Assembly (NCBI RefSeq): GCF_001428125.1
Contig: NZ_LMSM01000001.1
Coordinates: forward strand, 311,306 to 375,305
From: Nocardioides sp. Soil774
Lineage (GTDB): Bacteria; Actinomycetota; Actinomycetes; Propionibacteriales; Nocardioidaceae
Direction: 5' to 3'
Length of the DNA: 64,000 nt
The notes beneath the pieces are model-generated. The model made no database searches. It saw only the letters and a program-made list of their open reading frames with translations, and was not told the DNA's origin. Shown here piece by piece: positions 49,400-57,461 of the stretch. Positions within the stretch are counted from its first letter, which is position 1, and each line of letters starts with the position of its first letter. The position numbers and the translations under genes are program-made.

Positions 49400-50416
49400 A
49401 TGGAGACCACCCAGATCCGCCTCGCCCGCCGGCCCGAGGGCGAGCCCGACGACACGACGTTCACGACCGCCACCGAGACGCTGCCCGAGCTGCAGGACGG
49501 CCAGGTCGCGCTCGCGATCCGCTACCTCTCCCTCGACCCCTACATGCGCGGTCGCCTCAGCACCGCCAAGTCCTACGCCGACCCGGTGGAGATCGGCGAC
49601 GTCATGGTCGGCGGCACTGTCGGCGAGGTCGTCGAGTCGCGCTTCGAGGGCCTGGCTCCCGGCGACTTCGTGCTCTCCTACTCCGGCTGGCAGAGCGCCG
49701 CGGTCGTCGACGGGCGGCAGGTCCGCAAGCTCGACCCGTCGCTCGCCCCGGTGACCACCGCGCTCGGCCTGCTGGGCATGCCCGGCTTCACGGCGTACGC
49801 CGGCCTGCTCGAGATCGGGCGCCCCCAGGAGGGCGAGACCGTGGTCGTCGCCGCCGCCACCGGTCCGGTCGGCAGCGCGGTCGGGCAGATCGCGCAGATC
49901 AAGGGCGCCCGCGCCGTCGGCATCGCGGGCGGGCCCGACAAGGTGCGCGCGCTCACCGAGGAGTTCGGCTTCGACGCCGCCCTCGACCACCGTGCGCCGG
50001 ACTTCGCCGAGCAGCTCGCCGCGGCCACGCCGGACGGCGTCGACGTCTACTTCGAGAACGTCGGCGGCAAGGTCTTCGACGCCGTGCGCCGGCGCTTCAA
50101 CACCTACGCCCGCATCCCCGTGTGCGGTCTGGTCGCCAACTACAACCTCACGGGCCAGCCTGAGGGCCCCGACCGGATGCCGGGGCTGATGGGCCAGGTG
50201 CTCACCCAGAGCCTCACCGTGCGCGGCTTCATCCAGAGCGAGTTCACGCAGAGCCACGGTCGCGACTTCGTGCGCGACATGGGGGAGTGGGTCGCCAGCG
50301 GCCGCGTGCGCTACCGCGAGGACGTCGTCGACGGGCTGGAGAACGCGCCCGCCGCCTTCGCCGGGATGCTGCGCGGGGAGAACTTCGGCAAGCTCGTCGT
50401 CCGCGTCAGCGGCTGA
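49400..50416 (+). CDS. Zinc-free NADP-dependent oxidoreductase (CurA/leukotriene B4 dehydrogenase type)
   Basis: A 338-residue medium-chain reductase without zinc ligands: IRLARRPEGEPD, IRYLSLDPYMRGRLS, LGLLGMPGFTAYAGLLEIG, VVVAAATGPVGSAVGQIAQIKGARAVGIAGGPDK (NADP-binding) and YFENVGGKVFDAV. These enzymes reduce the double bond of enones such as curcumin, prostaglandin or aldehyde substrates. The ATG at 49400 gives the usual N-terminus. It is followed after 20 bases by the NHEJ primase gene, which has its own promoter. Confidence 0.92.
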   Translation: METTQIRLARRPEGEPDDTTFTTATETLPELQDGQVALAIRYLSLDPYMRGRLSTAKSYADPVEIGDVMVGGTVGEVVESRFEGLAPGDFVLSYSGWQSAAVVDGRQVRKLDPSLAPVTTALGLLGMPGFTAYAGLLEIGRPQEGETVVVAAATGPVGSAVGQIAQIKGARAVGIAGGPDKVRALTEEFGFDAALDHRAPDFAEQLAAATPDGVDVYFENVGGKVFDAVRRRFNTYARIPVCGLVANYNLTGQPEGPDRMPGLMGQVLTQSLTVRGFIQSEFTQSHGRDFVRDMGEWVASGRVRYREDVVDGLENAPAAFAGMLRGENFGKLVVRVSG

Positions 50417-50424
50417 CCCCCGGC

Positions 50425-50430
50425 TAGGGT
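50425..50430 (+). promoter_or_regulatory. -10 box TAGGGT of a leaderless transcript (NHEJ primase)
   Basis: TAGGGT, six bases, ATG at 50437. Confidence 0.6.
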
Positions 50431-50436
50431 CGCGTC

Positions 50437-51519
50437 ATGGCGAAGGCGTCGGAGGCGTACGTCCGCGCGGGGGAGCGCGAGGTCAGGATCTCCTCCCCCG
50501 AGCGGGTCATCTACGAGGCGACCGAGCGGACCCCCGAGGTCACCAAGCTCATGGTCGCGGAGTACTTCACGAGCGTCGAGGAGGGCCTGATGCGTGCGCT
50601 GCGCGACCGGCCCACGGCGCTCGAGCGGTGGACCTCCGGCGTACGGCCGGGGATGAAGCTCGCGACCGGACCGCAGGACCGCAACGCCGACGCGTTCTAC
50701 CAGAAGCGCGTGCCGAAGGGCGCTCCCGACTACCTCGAGTCCGTCGAGATCACCTTCCCGTCGGGACGCACGGCCGAGGAGATCTGCCCCACCGAGATCG
50801 CAGTGCCGGTGTGGTGCGCGCAGATGGGCGCGCTGACGTTCCACCCCTGGCCGGTGCGGCGCGACGATGTCGACCACCCCGACGAGCTGCGCATCGACCT
50901 CGACCCGCAGCCGGGCACGTCGTTCGCCGACGCGGTGCGGGTCGCGGGCGTGGCGCGCGAGCTGCTGGCGGACCTCGGCATGACCGGTTTCGCCAAGACC
51001 TCGGGCAACCGTGGCATCCACGTCTACGTCCGCATCGAGCCGCGGTGGGACTTCGGCGACGTACGCCACGCGGCGATCGCGTTCGGCCGCGAGCTGGAGA
51101 AGCGCGACGACGGCGTGACGACCGCGTGGTGGAAGGAGGAGCGCGGGGAGCGGATCTTCGTCGACTTCAACCAGAACACCCGCGACCGCACGATCGCCTC
51201 GGCGTACTCCCTGCGCCCCATCCCCGGCGCCCCGGTGTCCACGCCGGTGACCTGGGACGAGCTGGCCACGCTCGAGTCGCCCACGGACCTCAACCTCTTC
51301 GCCGTGCCGTCCCGGCTTGCCGTCGACGGCGACCCCTGGGCGACGATCGACGACGTGCACCACTCGCTCCAGCCCCTGATCGACCTGTGGGAGGAGCACC
51401 CCGTCGAGCTCAACTACCCGCCCGACCACCCCAAGATGCCCGGCGAGCCGCCGCGCGTGCAGCCGAGCAAGAAGGTCGAGGCGCACTGGGACGCCGAGGG
51501 CAACCGGATCCCCGACTGA
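50437..51519 (+). CDS. NHEJ polymerase/primase (LigD polymerase domain protein)
   Basis: A 360-residue archaeo-eukaryotic primase-type enzyme, equal to the polymerase domain of LigD but free-standing. Conserved parts: ISSPERVIYEATERTP, FYQKRVPKGAPDYLE, LRIDLDPQPGTSFADAV with catalytic Asp at about 154 and 156, KTSGNRGIHVYVRI, and RIFVDFNQNTRDRTIASAYSLRP. It fills gaps at double-strand breaks with Ku and an ATP-dependent ligase. A LigC/D-type ligase gene is 5 kb away on the other strand; Ku is not in the window. The gene ends just before two tandem hairpin repeats. Confidence 0.93.
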   Translation: MAKASEAYVRAGEREVRISSPERVIYEATERTPEVTKLMVAEYFTSVEEGLMRALRDRPTALERWTSGVRPGMKLATGPQDRNADAFYQKRVPKGAPDYLESVEITFPSGRTAEEICPTEIAVPVWCAQMGALTFHPWPVRRDDVDHPDELRIDLDPQPGTSFADAVRVAGVARELLADLGMTGFAKTSGNRGIHVYVRIEPRWDFGDVRHAAIAFGRELEKRDDGVTTAWWKEERGERIFVDFNQNTRDRTIASAYSLRPIPGAPVSTPVTWDELATLESPTDLNLFAVPSRLAVDGDPWATIDDVHHSLQPLIDLWEEHPVELNYPPDHPKMPGEPPRVQPSKKVEAHWDAEGNRIPD

Positions 51520-51632
51520 GCGGCGCGTGAGGCGGGTTTCGCCGGCTCGGAAGTCGCCTCACGCACCGCTCGATCGGGCAGCGGTGCGTGAGGCGGGTTT
51601 CGCCGGCTCGGAACTCGCCTCACGCACCGCTC
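51520..51632. repeat. Tandem pair of near-identical 52-base hairpin repeats
   Basis: Two copies (51520-51571 and 51581-51632) differ at about three positions. Each has arms GTGAGGCG and CGCCTCAC around the sequence GGTTTCGCCGGCTCGGA. They fill the space between the convergent primase and glycosyltransferase stops; the second copy includes the glycosyltransferase stop codon. They probably act as two-way terminators. The duplication suggests a mobile or slipping palindromic element. Confidence 0.65.
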
Positions 51633-54399
51633 AGCCGAGCTCCCAGGGCGCGGCGACCGGGTAGTACTCCTGCAGGAAGTCCATCAGCAGGGCGTCCGCG
51701 CTCTCGGAGTCGAAGGCCGAGACCAGGTTGTCGGCGACGCAGAAGAAGTCGCGGTCGCGCTTGAGCATCTGCCGCAGCTGGACGGGCAGCTGCTGGTGGC
51801 CGAGGTCGACGTAGCCGTGGTGGGCGCCCGCGCGGAACGCCTGGCCGGTGACGAGGCCATAGCTCTGCGCGAACGACGACAGCAGCGACAGGTCGGTCGA
51901 CGACCGGAACGGTGCGTGGGTGGTGCGCTCGACCTCGGCGGGGAACCGGGCCGCGATCTCCTCCAGGGTCGTACGCCGCTGCGGGTGCGGGCTGTGCATC
52001 ATCGTGTGGGTCAGCGTCACGCCGAACGCCTCGGCCAGCGCGCGGCGGTTGTTGTGCGCCGCGGTGAGGTAGGGGCGGTCGTCGGTGCCGGGCAGGCCCA
52101 CGGCGCGGTGGTCGGCGACGAACGCGGCGAACTGACCGCCCGGGGCGAAGAAGTGCTCCGGGCGACGCGGCCGGCCGAGGAAGACGTCGTCGTTGACGTA
52201 GACGAAGTGCTCGGCCAGGTCGGGCACGACGTGGAGCCGGGTCTCGATGGCGTGCGAGCTGAAGGTCGGCAGCGCCGAGGCCGGGAGGATGTCGCGGTGG
52301 TCGACGACGCGCACCCGGTCGTGGGTGGTGTCGAGCCACGACGGCACCTGGCCGGCGGTGACGAGGTGGATGCGGCGCACCCACGGCGCGAAGAGGTGGA
52401 TGCTGCGCATGGAGTAGCGGAGCTCGTCGCGGCTGCGGTAGCGCGAGGCACCCCCGGCGCGGGCGCTGGGCGTGCCGCCGAGGTCGGTGGTGCGGGCGTC
52501 GCGAGCGGCGAGCCAGTCCTCGTCGTCGCCGTCTACCCAGGTGTAGACGACGTCGACGTCGAAGCGGACGTCGTCGACCGTCGGCAGCGCCATCGCCTCG
52601 AGGGTGGGGACGGAGACGCCCTCGACGTCGATCGTGGTGCGCGGCGAGCCGGCCGGCACCCGGTCGCCGAAGCGGTTGTGCGACGGCGCGAGCAGGTCGC
52701 CGTCGGGCGACTCCTCCCAGAACTGCACACCGATCTCACAGCCCTCGGTGAGGAGGCCGCCGTGCCCGCCGCGCATCGGCCAGGGCTCGAGGAAGAGCGA
52801 GGCGGTGCGGGTGCGGGCGAGGTCGTCGGTCATCGCCGCGACCGTGCCGCGCCGCTCGTGCCAGCCGCGCTCGGCCGGGTCGCGCACCGAGAGCCAGTCG
52901 GGCACCGGGGCCGCGGCCAGCGCGGCGAGGAATTCGCCGCGGCGTGAGGACGGCACGACCACGACCGGGTGCGGGTCGCGGCCGCGGGCGGGCATGACGA
53001 ACCACCCGTCCCCGGTCGCCGCCGCGGCGGTGGTCAGCACCTCGAGCGCGGTCGTACGCGCCTGGGCGGGCGTGGTGCCGGCGGCACCGTCGGTCTCGGG
53101 CAGGTCGCCGAGCGGCCCGGGGCGCAGCCCGTGCAGCACGCGGCGCGGCGCCAGCGGGTCGGCGCGGCGGGCCACGGCGTCGCGGAAGACCGAGACCCAC
53201 TGGCGAGCCAGCGCAGCGCCGTCCCACCGCCGCGAGCGCTCGAGCGCGGCCGCACCGAGGCGGGCGCGCAGCTCGTCGTCGGTCGCCACGCGCAGCATCG
53301 CGGCGGCCAGCGCGGCCTTCGAGGCCGGCGGCACGAGGAGGCCGTCGACGTCGTGGGTGATGATCTCGCGCGGCCCCGACGGGCAGTCGTACGACACCGG
53401 CGGGACGCCGGCCGACATCGCCTCCTGGAGCACGAGGGGGTAGCCCTCGCCGCGCGAGGCCAGCACGGCGACGCTCGTGCGCGCCCACTCGGCGGCCAGG
53501 TCGTCGGTCGAGCCGGGCAGCCGCACGCGGTCCTCGAGGCCGAGCTTGCGCACCTGCGCGGCGAGGTTGTCGGCGCGCGGGCCGTCGCCCCAGATCGTGA
53601 GCGTCCAGCCCGGCAGCTGCTCGTGGATGCGCCAGAAGGCGTCGACGACGTGCTCGAACTGCTTCTCCGGCGCGAGCCGGCCGGCGGTGACGAAGGTCTT
53701 CTGGTCGAGCGGCGAGCGCTCCTGCGGGTGCGAGGGCAGCGGGTTGGGGATGACGAGCAGCTCGGGCGCGGCGCCGCCGAGCCGCCCGGCCAGCCAGCGC
53801 GACATCGACTCGGTCAGCGACACCACGATGTCGGCGCGTGGCGCGAACTCCAGCAGCGCGCCCATGTCGTTGACCCGGCTCGAGGAGGCGCGGTGCTCCT
53901 GGTGGACCAGCGCGACGTCGGCGGGCGCGAGCTGGGCCACCACGGCGAGCAGCTCGGGGGTGGTGGTGACGAGCACGTCGGCGTCGACGCGCGGCAGCGC
54001 CTCGCGCAGGGCCGCGTCGGTGAGCCCGTTGTAGAGCGCGTCCCAGCTGCGCGGCACGATGACCGACTCGCGCTCGGCGAGCTCGGCCGGGTGCGTGCCG
54101 CCGATCGCGGCGGGTCGCTCACCGCGTACGTCGACGAGGTAGTCGACCTCGATCCCGTCGGCCAGCGGGTAGTGGGTCGTGGCGCCGCTGCGCGTCACGC
54201 TCAGGATGCGGACCCGGTGGCCCTCGCCGAGCCCGACCAGCGCGTTGGCCTGCTCGATCCCCGACCGCGCGGTGCCGCCCATGCCGTCGGCGTTGAAGAG
54301 GACGAAGACGATGTCGAGCGGGCCGTCGAGCGGGCCGTCGCGGCGGGTGCGGCGCACGGCCGCGCGCACCTTCCCCCCGAGCTTGTCGGTGAGTGCCAC
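51631..54399 (-). CDS. GT4 glycosyltransferase fused to a Stealth-family hexose-1-phosphate transferase
   Basis: A 922-residue, two-enzyme protein. Residues about 25-420 are a GT-B family 4 glycosyltransferase (VFVLFNADGMGGTARSGIEQANALV, TAGRLAPEKQFEHVVDAF, SRGEGYPLVLQEAMSAGVPPVSYDC). Residues about 610-880 carry the four Stealth regions: CR1 VDVVYTWVDGDDEDW, CR2 YRSRDELRYSMRSIHLFAPW, CR3 FVYVNDDVFLGRP and CR4 HTMMHSPHPQRR. Stealth proteins move sugar-1-phosphate onto capsular polymer. The middle 180 residues are not recognised. It would add phosphodiester-linked sugars to a surface glycan. I chose the GTG at 54399 at the start of the helical pre-domain. It is divergent from a sulfotransferase gene. 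Confidence 0.88.
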   Translation of the reverse strand: MALTDKLGGKVRAAVRRTRRDGPLDGPLDIVFVLFNADGMGGTARSGIEQANALVGLGEGHRVRILSVTRSGATTHYPLADGIEVDYLVDVRGERPAAIGGTHPAELAERESVIVPRSWDALYNGLTDAALREALPRVDADVLVTTTPELLAVVAQLAPADVALVHQEHRASSSRVNDMGALLEFAPRADIVVSLTESMSRWLAGRLGGAAPELLVIPNPLPSHPQERSPLDQKTFVTAGRLAPEKQFEHVVDAFWRIHEQLPGWTLTIWGDGPRADNLAAQVRKLGLEDRVRLPGSTDDLAAEWARTSVAVLASRGEGYPLVLQEAMSAGVPPVSYDCPSGPREIITHDVDGLLVPPASKAALAAAMLRVATDDELRARLGAAALERSRRWDGAALARQWVSVFRDAVARRADPLAPRRVLHGLRPGPLGDLPETDGAAGTTPAQARTTALEVLTTAAAATGDGWFVMPARGRDPHPVVVVPSSRRGEFLAALAAAPVPDWLSVRDPAERGWHERRGTVAAMTDDLARTRTASLFLEPWPMRGGHGGLLTEGCEIGVQFWEESPDGDLLAPSHNRFGDRVPAGSPRTTIDVEGVSVPTLEAMALPTVDDVRFDVDVVYTWVDGDDEDWLAARDARTTDLGGTPSARAGGASRYRSRDELRYSMRSIHLFAPWVRRIHLVTAGQVPSWLDTTHDRVRVVDHRDILPASALPTFSSHAIETRLHVVPDLAEHFVYVNDDVFLGRPRRPEHFFAPGGQFAAFVADHRAVGLPGTDDRPYLTAAHNNRRALAEAFGVTLTHTMMHSPHPQRRTTLEEIAARFPAEVERTTHAPFRSSTDLSLLSSFAQSYGLVTGQAFRAGAHHGYVDLGHQQLPVQLRQMLKRDRDFFCVADNLVSAFDSESADALLMDFLQEYYPVAAPWELG

Positions 54400-54486
54400 G
54401 TGTCGAGGGTCCTGTCCGGTGGAGGTCGCGGGAGCTGGTGTCTGGAGATGGGGTCGGCACGATCCTAGGGCCCGGCGCGTGGCCGA

Positions 54487-54492
54487 TAGGGT
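54487..54492 (+). promoter_or_regulatory. -10 box TAGGGT of a leaderless transcript (sulfotransferase)
   Basis: TAGGGT, seven bases, ATG at 54500. This fixes the start of the sulfotransferase. Confidence 0.65.
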
Positions 54493-54499
54493 GACCCGC

Positions 54500-55600
54500 A
54501 TGCCGACGCCCCCCACCCCGCTGGTCCTGGTCTCCGGTTCCGGACGCAGTGGCACCAGCTCGCTGGCGGGCACGCTCAAGCGGCTCGGCCTGCACGTGCC
54601 GCAGCCGGAGGTCGAGGCGTCGGAGACCAACCCGCGCGGGTTCTACGAGCCGCAGTGGGTCATCGACTTCCACAAGCGCCACCTCAAGGAGCTCGCGCTG
54701 TTCAACATCGACAGCCGCCCGGCGGCCGTCGACCTGGTCGCTCACTACGTCGAGTCAGGCGTCCCCACGGTCGAGCTGCACGAGTGGCTGTCGGACCAGC
54801 TCACGGCGCAGCGGCTCGCCGGGGAGCAGGTCGTGATCAAGGACCCGCACGCGTTCTGGTTCGCGCAGGTCTGGGAGCAGGTGACCGCCGAGCTCGACGT
54901 CGACCTGCGCTGGCTCACCGCGCTGCGCCACCCCGCCGAGGTGGTCGGCTCGCGCGACATCGCCTACCTCTCCAGCCAGTCCGACGACCTGCGCCTGACC
55001 AAGGAGACCTCCAACGTCGCCGGCTGGGTGCACGCCGCGCTGCTGACCGAGCGGGCCGGCCGGGGTGGCAAGCGCTCCTTCGTGAAGTACGTCGACCTGC
55101 TCGCCGACTGGCGCTCCGCGCTGGTGCCGGTCCAGCAGCAGCTCGGGCTCGACTTCAACACTGATCTCACGTCGCGCGACCACCACGACGTCGACGACTT
55201 CATCGAGCCCTCGATGCGCAAGTCGCAGCTCACCTGGGACGACGTGCGCACCCCCGCCTGGCTGCAGGAGGTGGCCGAGGAGGTCTGGCAGCTGCTCGGT
55301 GTGCTCACCACCTCCCCGCACGACGAGGCCACGCAGGCGCGCCTCGACGCCATCCACGACGACTACACCGCGCGCTACGCCGACGCGGTGGCGCTCACCT
55401 TCGACCACACCCGCGCCGAGTCGGTGCTCGCCGCCCGCGAGGCGCGCGACGCCCAGCGCGCCACCGTCCAGCAGCTGCGCCGCGACCTCGAGGAGGCCCG
55501 CCGTGCCCGCTCGGGCGACGCCCCCGCCGTCGGCGGCCGCGAGGCGGCCCGCATCCTGCAGCGCGCTGTCGTACGCCGCGTGCGTCACCCGCGCGGCTGA
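54500..55600 (+). CDS. Sulfotransferase-family protein
   Basis: A 366-residue P-loop protein. The 5'-phosphosulfate-binding loop VSGSGRSGTSSLAGTLKRLG opens it, and WLTALRHPAEVVGSRDIAYLSS resembles the 3'-phosphate-binding strand (R-x-P, then S) of PAPS-dependent sulfotransferases. A long helix and coiled coil (EARDAQRATVQQLRRDLEEARRARSG) ends the chain, with a basic tail. It probably sulfates a glycan, perhaps the one built by the divergent GT4-Stealth fusion 100 bases away. The substrate is not shown by sequence. Confidence 0.78.
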   Translation: MPTPPTPLVLVSGSGRSGTSSLAGTLKRLGLHVPQPEVEASETNPRGFYEPQWVIDFHKRHLKELALFNIDSRPAAVDLVAHYVESGVPTVELHEWLSDQLTAQRLAGEQVVIKDPHAFWFAQVWEQVTAELDVDLRWLTALRHPAEVVGSRDIAYLSSQSDDLRLTKETSNVAGWVHAALLTERAGRGGKRSFVKYVDLLADWRSALVPVQQQLGLDFNTDLTSRDHHDVDDFIEPSMRKSQLTWDDVRTPAWLQEVAEEVWQLLGVLTTSPHDEATQARLDAIHDDYTARYADAVALTFDHTRAESVLAAREARDAQRATVQQLRRDLEEARRARSGDAPAVGGREAARILQRAVVRRVRHPRG

Positions 55601-55605
55601 GCACT

Positions 55606-55691
55606 CGTTGGTCGAGGAAGGCGCCCCGGCGCCTGTCACGAGACCTGGATCCGGTTTCGTGACGGTCGCTGCGCGACCTCCTCAACCAGCG
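55606..55691. repeat. REP-like cruciform repeat
   Basis: CGTTGGTCGAGGA pairs with TCCTCAACCAGCG over 86 bases. Inside are GGCGCC/GGCGCC, GTCACGAGACC/GGTTTCGTGAC and GGTCG/CGACC hairpins. I recognise the style (GGTCGAGGA, TCACGAGACC, GGTCGCTGCGCGACC) from intergenic repeats common in Nocardioides-like genomes. It sits between the convergent sulfotransferase and ligase operons. Confidence 0.65.
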
Positions 55692-55701
55692 GTGGTGGCG
55701 C

Positions 55702-56307
55702 TCAGAGGCCGGTGACGCCCTCGCCGCCGGAGCCGGCCTGCTCGTCGAAGTTCTCGTGCTCGATCAGGTGCAGCACCGGTACGCCGATCTTGCGCCGCGC
55801 GCGGGAGGTCCAGTCGACGTGGAAGAACTCGGCCACCACGTGGGGCCGGGTGAGGATGATCGCCTCGCGGGCATCGACGGCGGCGACGAGCGCGGCTAGC
55901 GCGTCGACGGGCGGCTCGGAGGTCACCTTGCCCGTCGCGGTGCCACCGGCGGCGCGGATGGCGGCCAGGGTCTGCTGGAGCTCCGACGACGAGCTCTCCT
56001 CGCACTCGCGGCGCAGCGCCTCGATGTCGACGTCGTTCATCGCCAGCGCGGGCGCGGCCATCAGGTCGCCCGCGCCGAGGGTGCCGAGCGAGGCCTCGAC
56101 CCGGGCCGCGGCGTCCTCGAGCGGCAGCAGGACGTGGTAGACGACCGGGTCCTCGATCTCGGCGTGCAGCGAGCGCACCTGGGCCGCGTCGGCGGCGGTG
56201 AGGGCCTGCTCGACGAGCAGCACGACGTCGTAGGTGCCCTGGCCGTCGTGGATGGTCTCGTCGCCGTCGGGATCAGGGACGGACGCGTGGGGGGTGTTGT
56301 CGGTCAT
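55702..56307 (-). CDS. Hypothetical protein coupled to the NHEJ-type ligase
   Basis: A 201-residue acidic soluble protein: TYDVVLLVEQALTAADAAQVRSLHAEI, VYHVLLPLEDAAARVEASLG, ALRRECEESSSSELQQTLAAIRAAGG, REAIILTRPHVVAEFFHVDWTSRARRKIGVPVLHLIEHENF. Two repeated alpha/beta halves (each with a VVYHVLLPLE- or AIILTRPH-like strand) suggest a universal-stress-protein-like fold, but I do not recognise the family. The ATG at 56307 overlaps the ligase stop by four bases, so it is co-translated with the ligase. Confidence 0.65.
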   Translation of the reverse strand: MTDNTPHASVPDPDGDETIHDGQGTYDVVLLVEQALTAADAAQVRSLHAEIEDPVVYHVLLPLEDAAARVEASLGTLGAGDLMAAPALAMNDVDIEALRRECEESSSSELQQTLAAIRAAGGTATGKVTSEPPVDALAALVAAVDAREAIILTRPHVVAEFFHVDWTSRARRKIGVPVLHLIEHENFDEQAGSGGEGVTGL

Positions 56308-57425
56308 CGGGTGCCTCCGGTGTCGGTGCTGAGGATGTGGGCGAGGTCGTAGCCCGCGGGCTCGTCGAGCTGGTCGTAGCCGCAGCTCTGCGGGTCGCGG
56401 TCGGTGCGCCATCTCTTGAAGTGCGCAGTGTGCCGGAAGCGCCGGCCCTCCATGTGGTCGTACTTCACCTCCAGCACCCGCTCGGGGCGCAGCGCGGTGA
56501 AGCCGAGGTCCTTCCCGGCGCTCCAGCGGCTCTGGGTGCCGGGCACGCGGTCGGGGTTGGCGGTGAGGAACTCCTGCCAGCGCCCCCACGGGTGCTCCGC
56601 GACGTCGCAGACCAGCGGCTGCAGCTCCTGCCACAGCGACGCCCGCTTGGCGGCGGTGAAGCTGGCCGAGACCCCGATGTGCTGCAGCTCGCCGGCGTCG
56701 TCGTAGAGCCCGAGGAGCAGCGAGCCGATCAACGGCTCGTCGGGGGTGGAGGTCTTGTGCTCGCGGTAGCCGGCGAGCACGACGTCGGCGGTGCGCTCGT
56801 GCTTGATCTTGAGCATGGTGCGCTTGTTGGGCTCGTAGGGCGCACCCAGCGGCTTCGCGACCACCCCGTCGAGCCCGGCGCCCTCGAACTCCTCGAACCA
56901 CCGCTCGGCCTCGGCCGGGTCCTCGGTGGTGCGGGTGAGGAAGCACGGCCCGGTGCCGTCGAGGTGCCCCAGCGCGTCGACGAGGGCGGCACGGCGCTCG
57001 GACAGCGGGCGGTCCATGAAGGACTCCTCGCCCAGCGCCAGCAGGTCGAAGGCGACGAAGCCGGCGGGCGTCTCGGCGGCGAGCTTGTCGACGCGGCTCG
57101 CGGCGGGGTGGATGCGCTCCTGCAGCGTCTCGAACTCCAGCCGCCACCCGTCGGGCCCCTGCAGGCCGACGAAGATCTCGCCGTCGAGCACGACGCGGTC
57201 GGGCAGCTGTGCGCGACAGGCCTCGACGACCTCGGGGAAGTAGCGGGTGAGCGGCTTGGTGTTGCGGCTGGCGAGCTCGACCTCGTCGCCGTCCTTGAAG
57301 ACCAGGCAGCGGAAGCCGTCCCACTTCGGCTCGAAGCTCAGACCACCGTGCTTGCCCGGGTCCGGCACGCCGCTGACGCTCTTGGCGAGCATCGGCTGCA
57401 CGGGCGGCATCACGGGGAGGTCCAC
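56304..57425 (-). CDS. ATP-dependent DNA ligase (LigC/LigD type)
   Basis: A 373-residue ATP-dependent ligase. The nucleotidyl-lysine motif I is EPKWDGFRC (Lys about 34), motif III is FVAFDLLALG, motif IV GLDGVVAKPLG and motif V RTMLKIKHERTADVVLAGY; the OB-fold C-terminal domain follows. It resembles LigC and the ligase domain of LigD and would seal breaks or repair nicks with the primase at 50.4 kb and an unlinked Ku. The GTG at 57425 is set by TAGGCT seven bases before it. Confidence 0.93.
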   Translation of the reverse strand: MDLPVMPPVQPMLAKSVSGVPDPGKHGGLSFEPKWDGFRCLVFKDGDEVELASRNTKPLTRYFPEVVEACRAQLPDRVVLDGEIFVGLQGPDGWRLEFETLQERIHPAASRVDKLAAETPAGFVAFDLLALGEESFMDRPLSERRAALVDALGHLDGTGPCFLTRTTEDPAEAERWFEEFEGAGLDGVVAKPLGAPYEPNKRTMLKIKHERTADVVLAGYREHKTSTPDEPLIGSLLLGLYDDAGELQHIGVSASFTAAKRASLWQELQPLVCDVAEHPWGRWQEFLTANPDRVPGTQSRWSAGKDLGFTALRPERVLEVKYDHMEGRRFRHTAHFKRWRTDRDPQSCGYDQLDEPAGYDLAHILSTDTGGTR

Positions 57426-57432
57426 GAGATCG

Positions 57433-57438
57433 AGCCTA
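57433..57438 (-). promoter_or_regulatory. -10 box TAGGCT of a leaderless transcript (DNA ligase)
   Basis: TAGGCT, seven bases, GTG at 57425 on the minus strand. Confidence 0.6.
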
Positions 57439-57461
57439 GTGCGCCGTCGCCGGTCGGGCGC

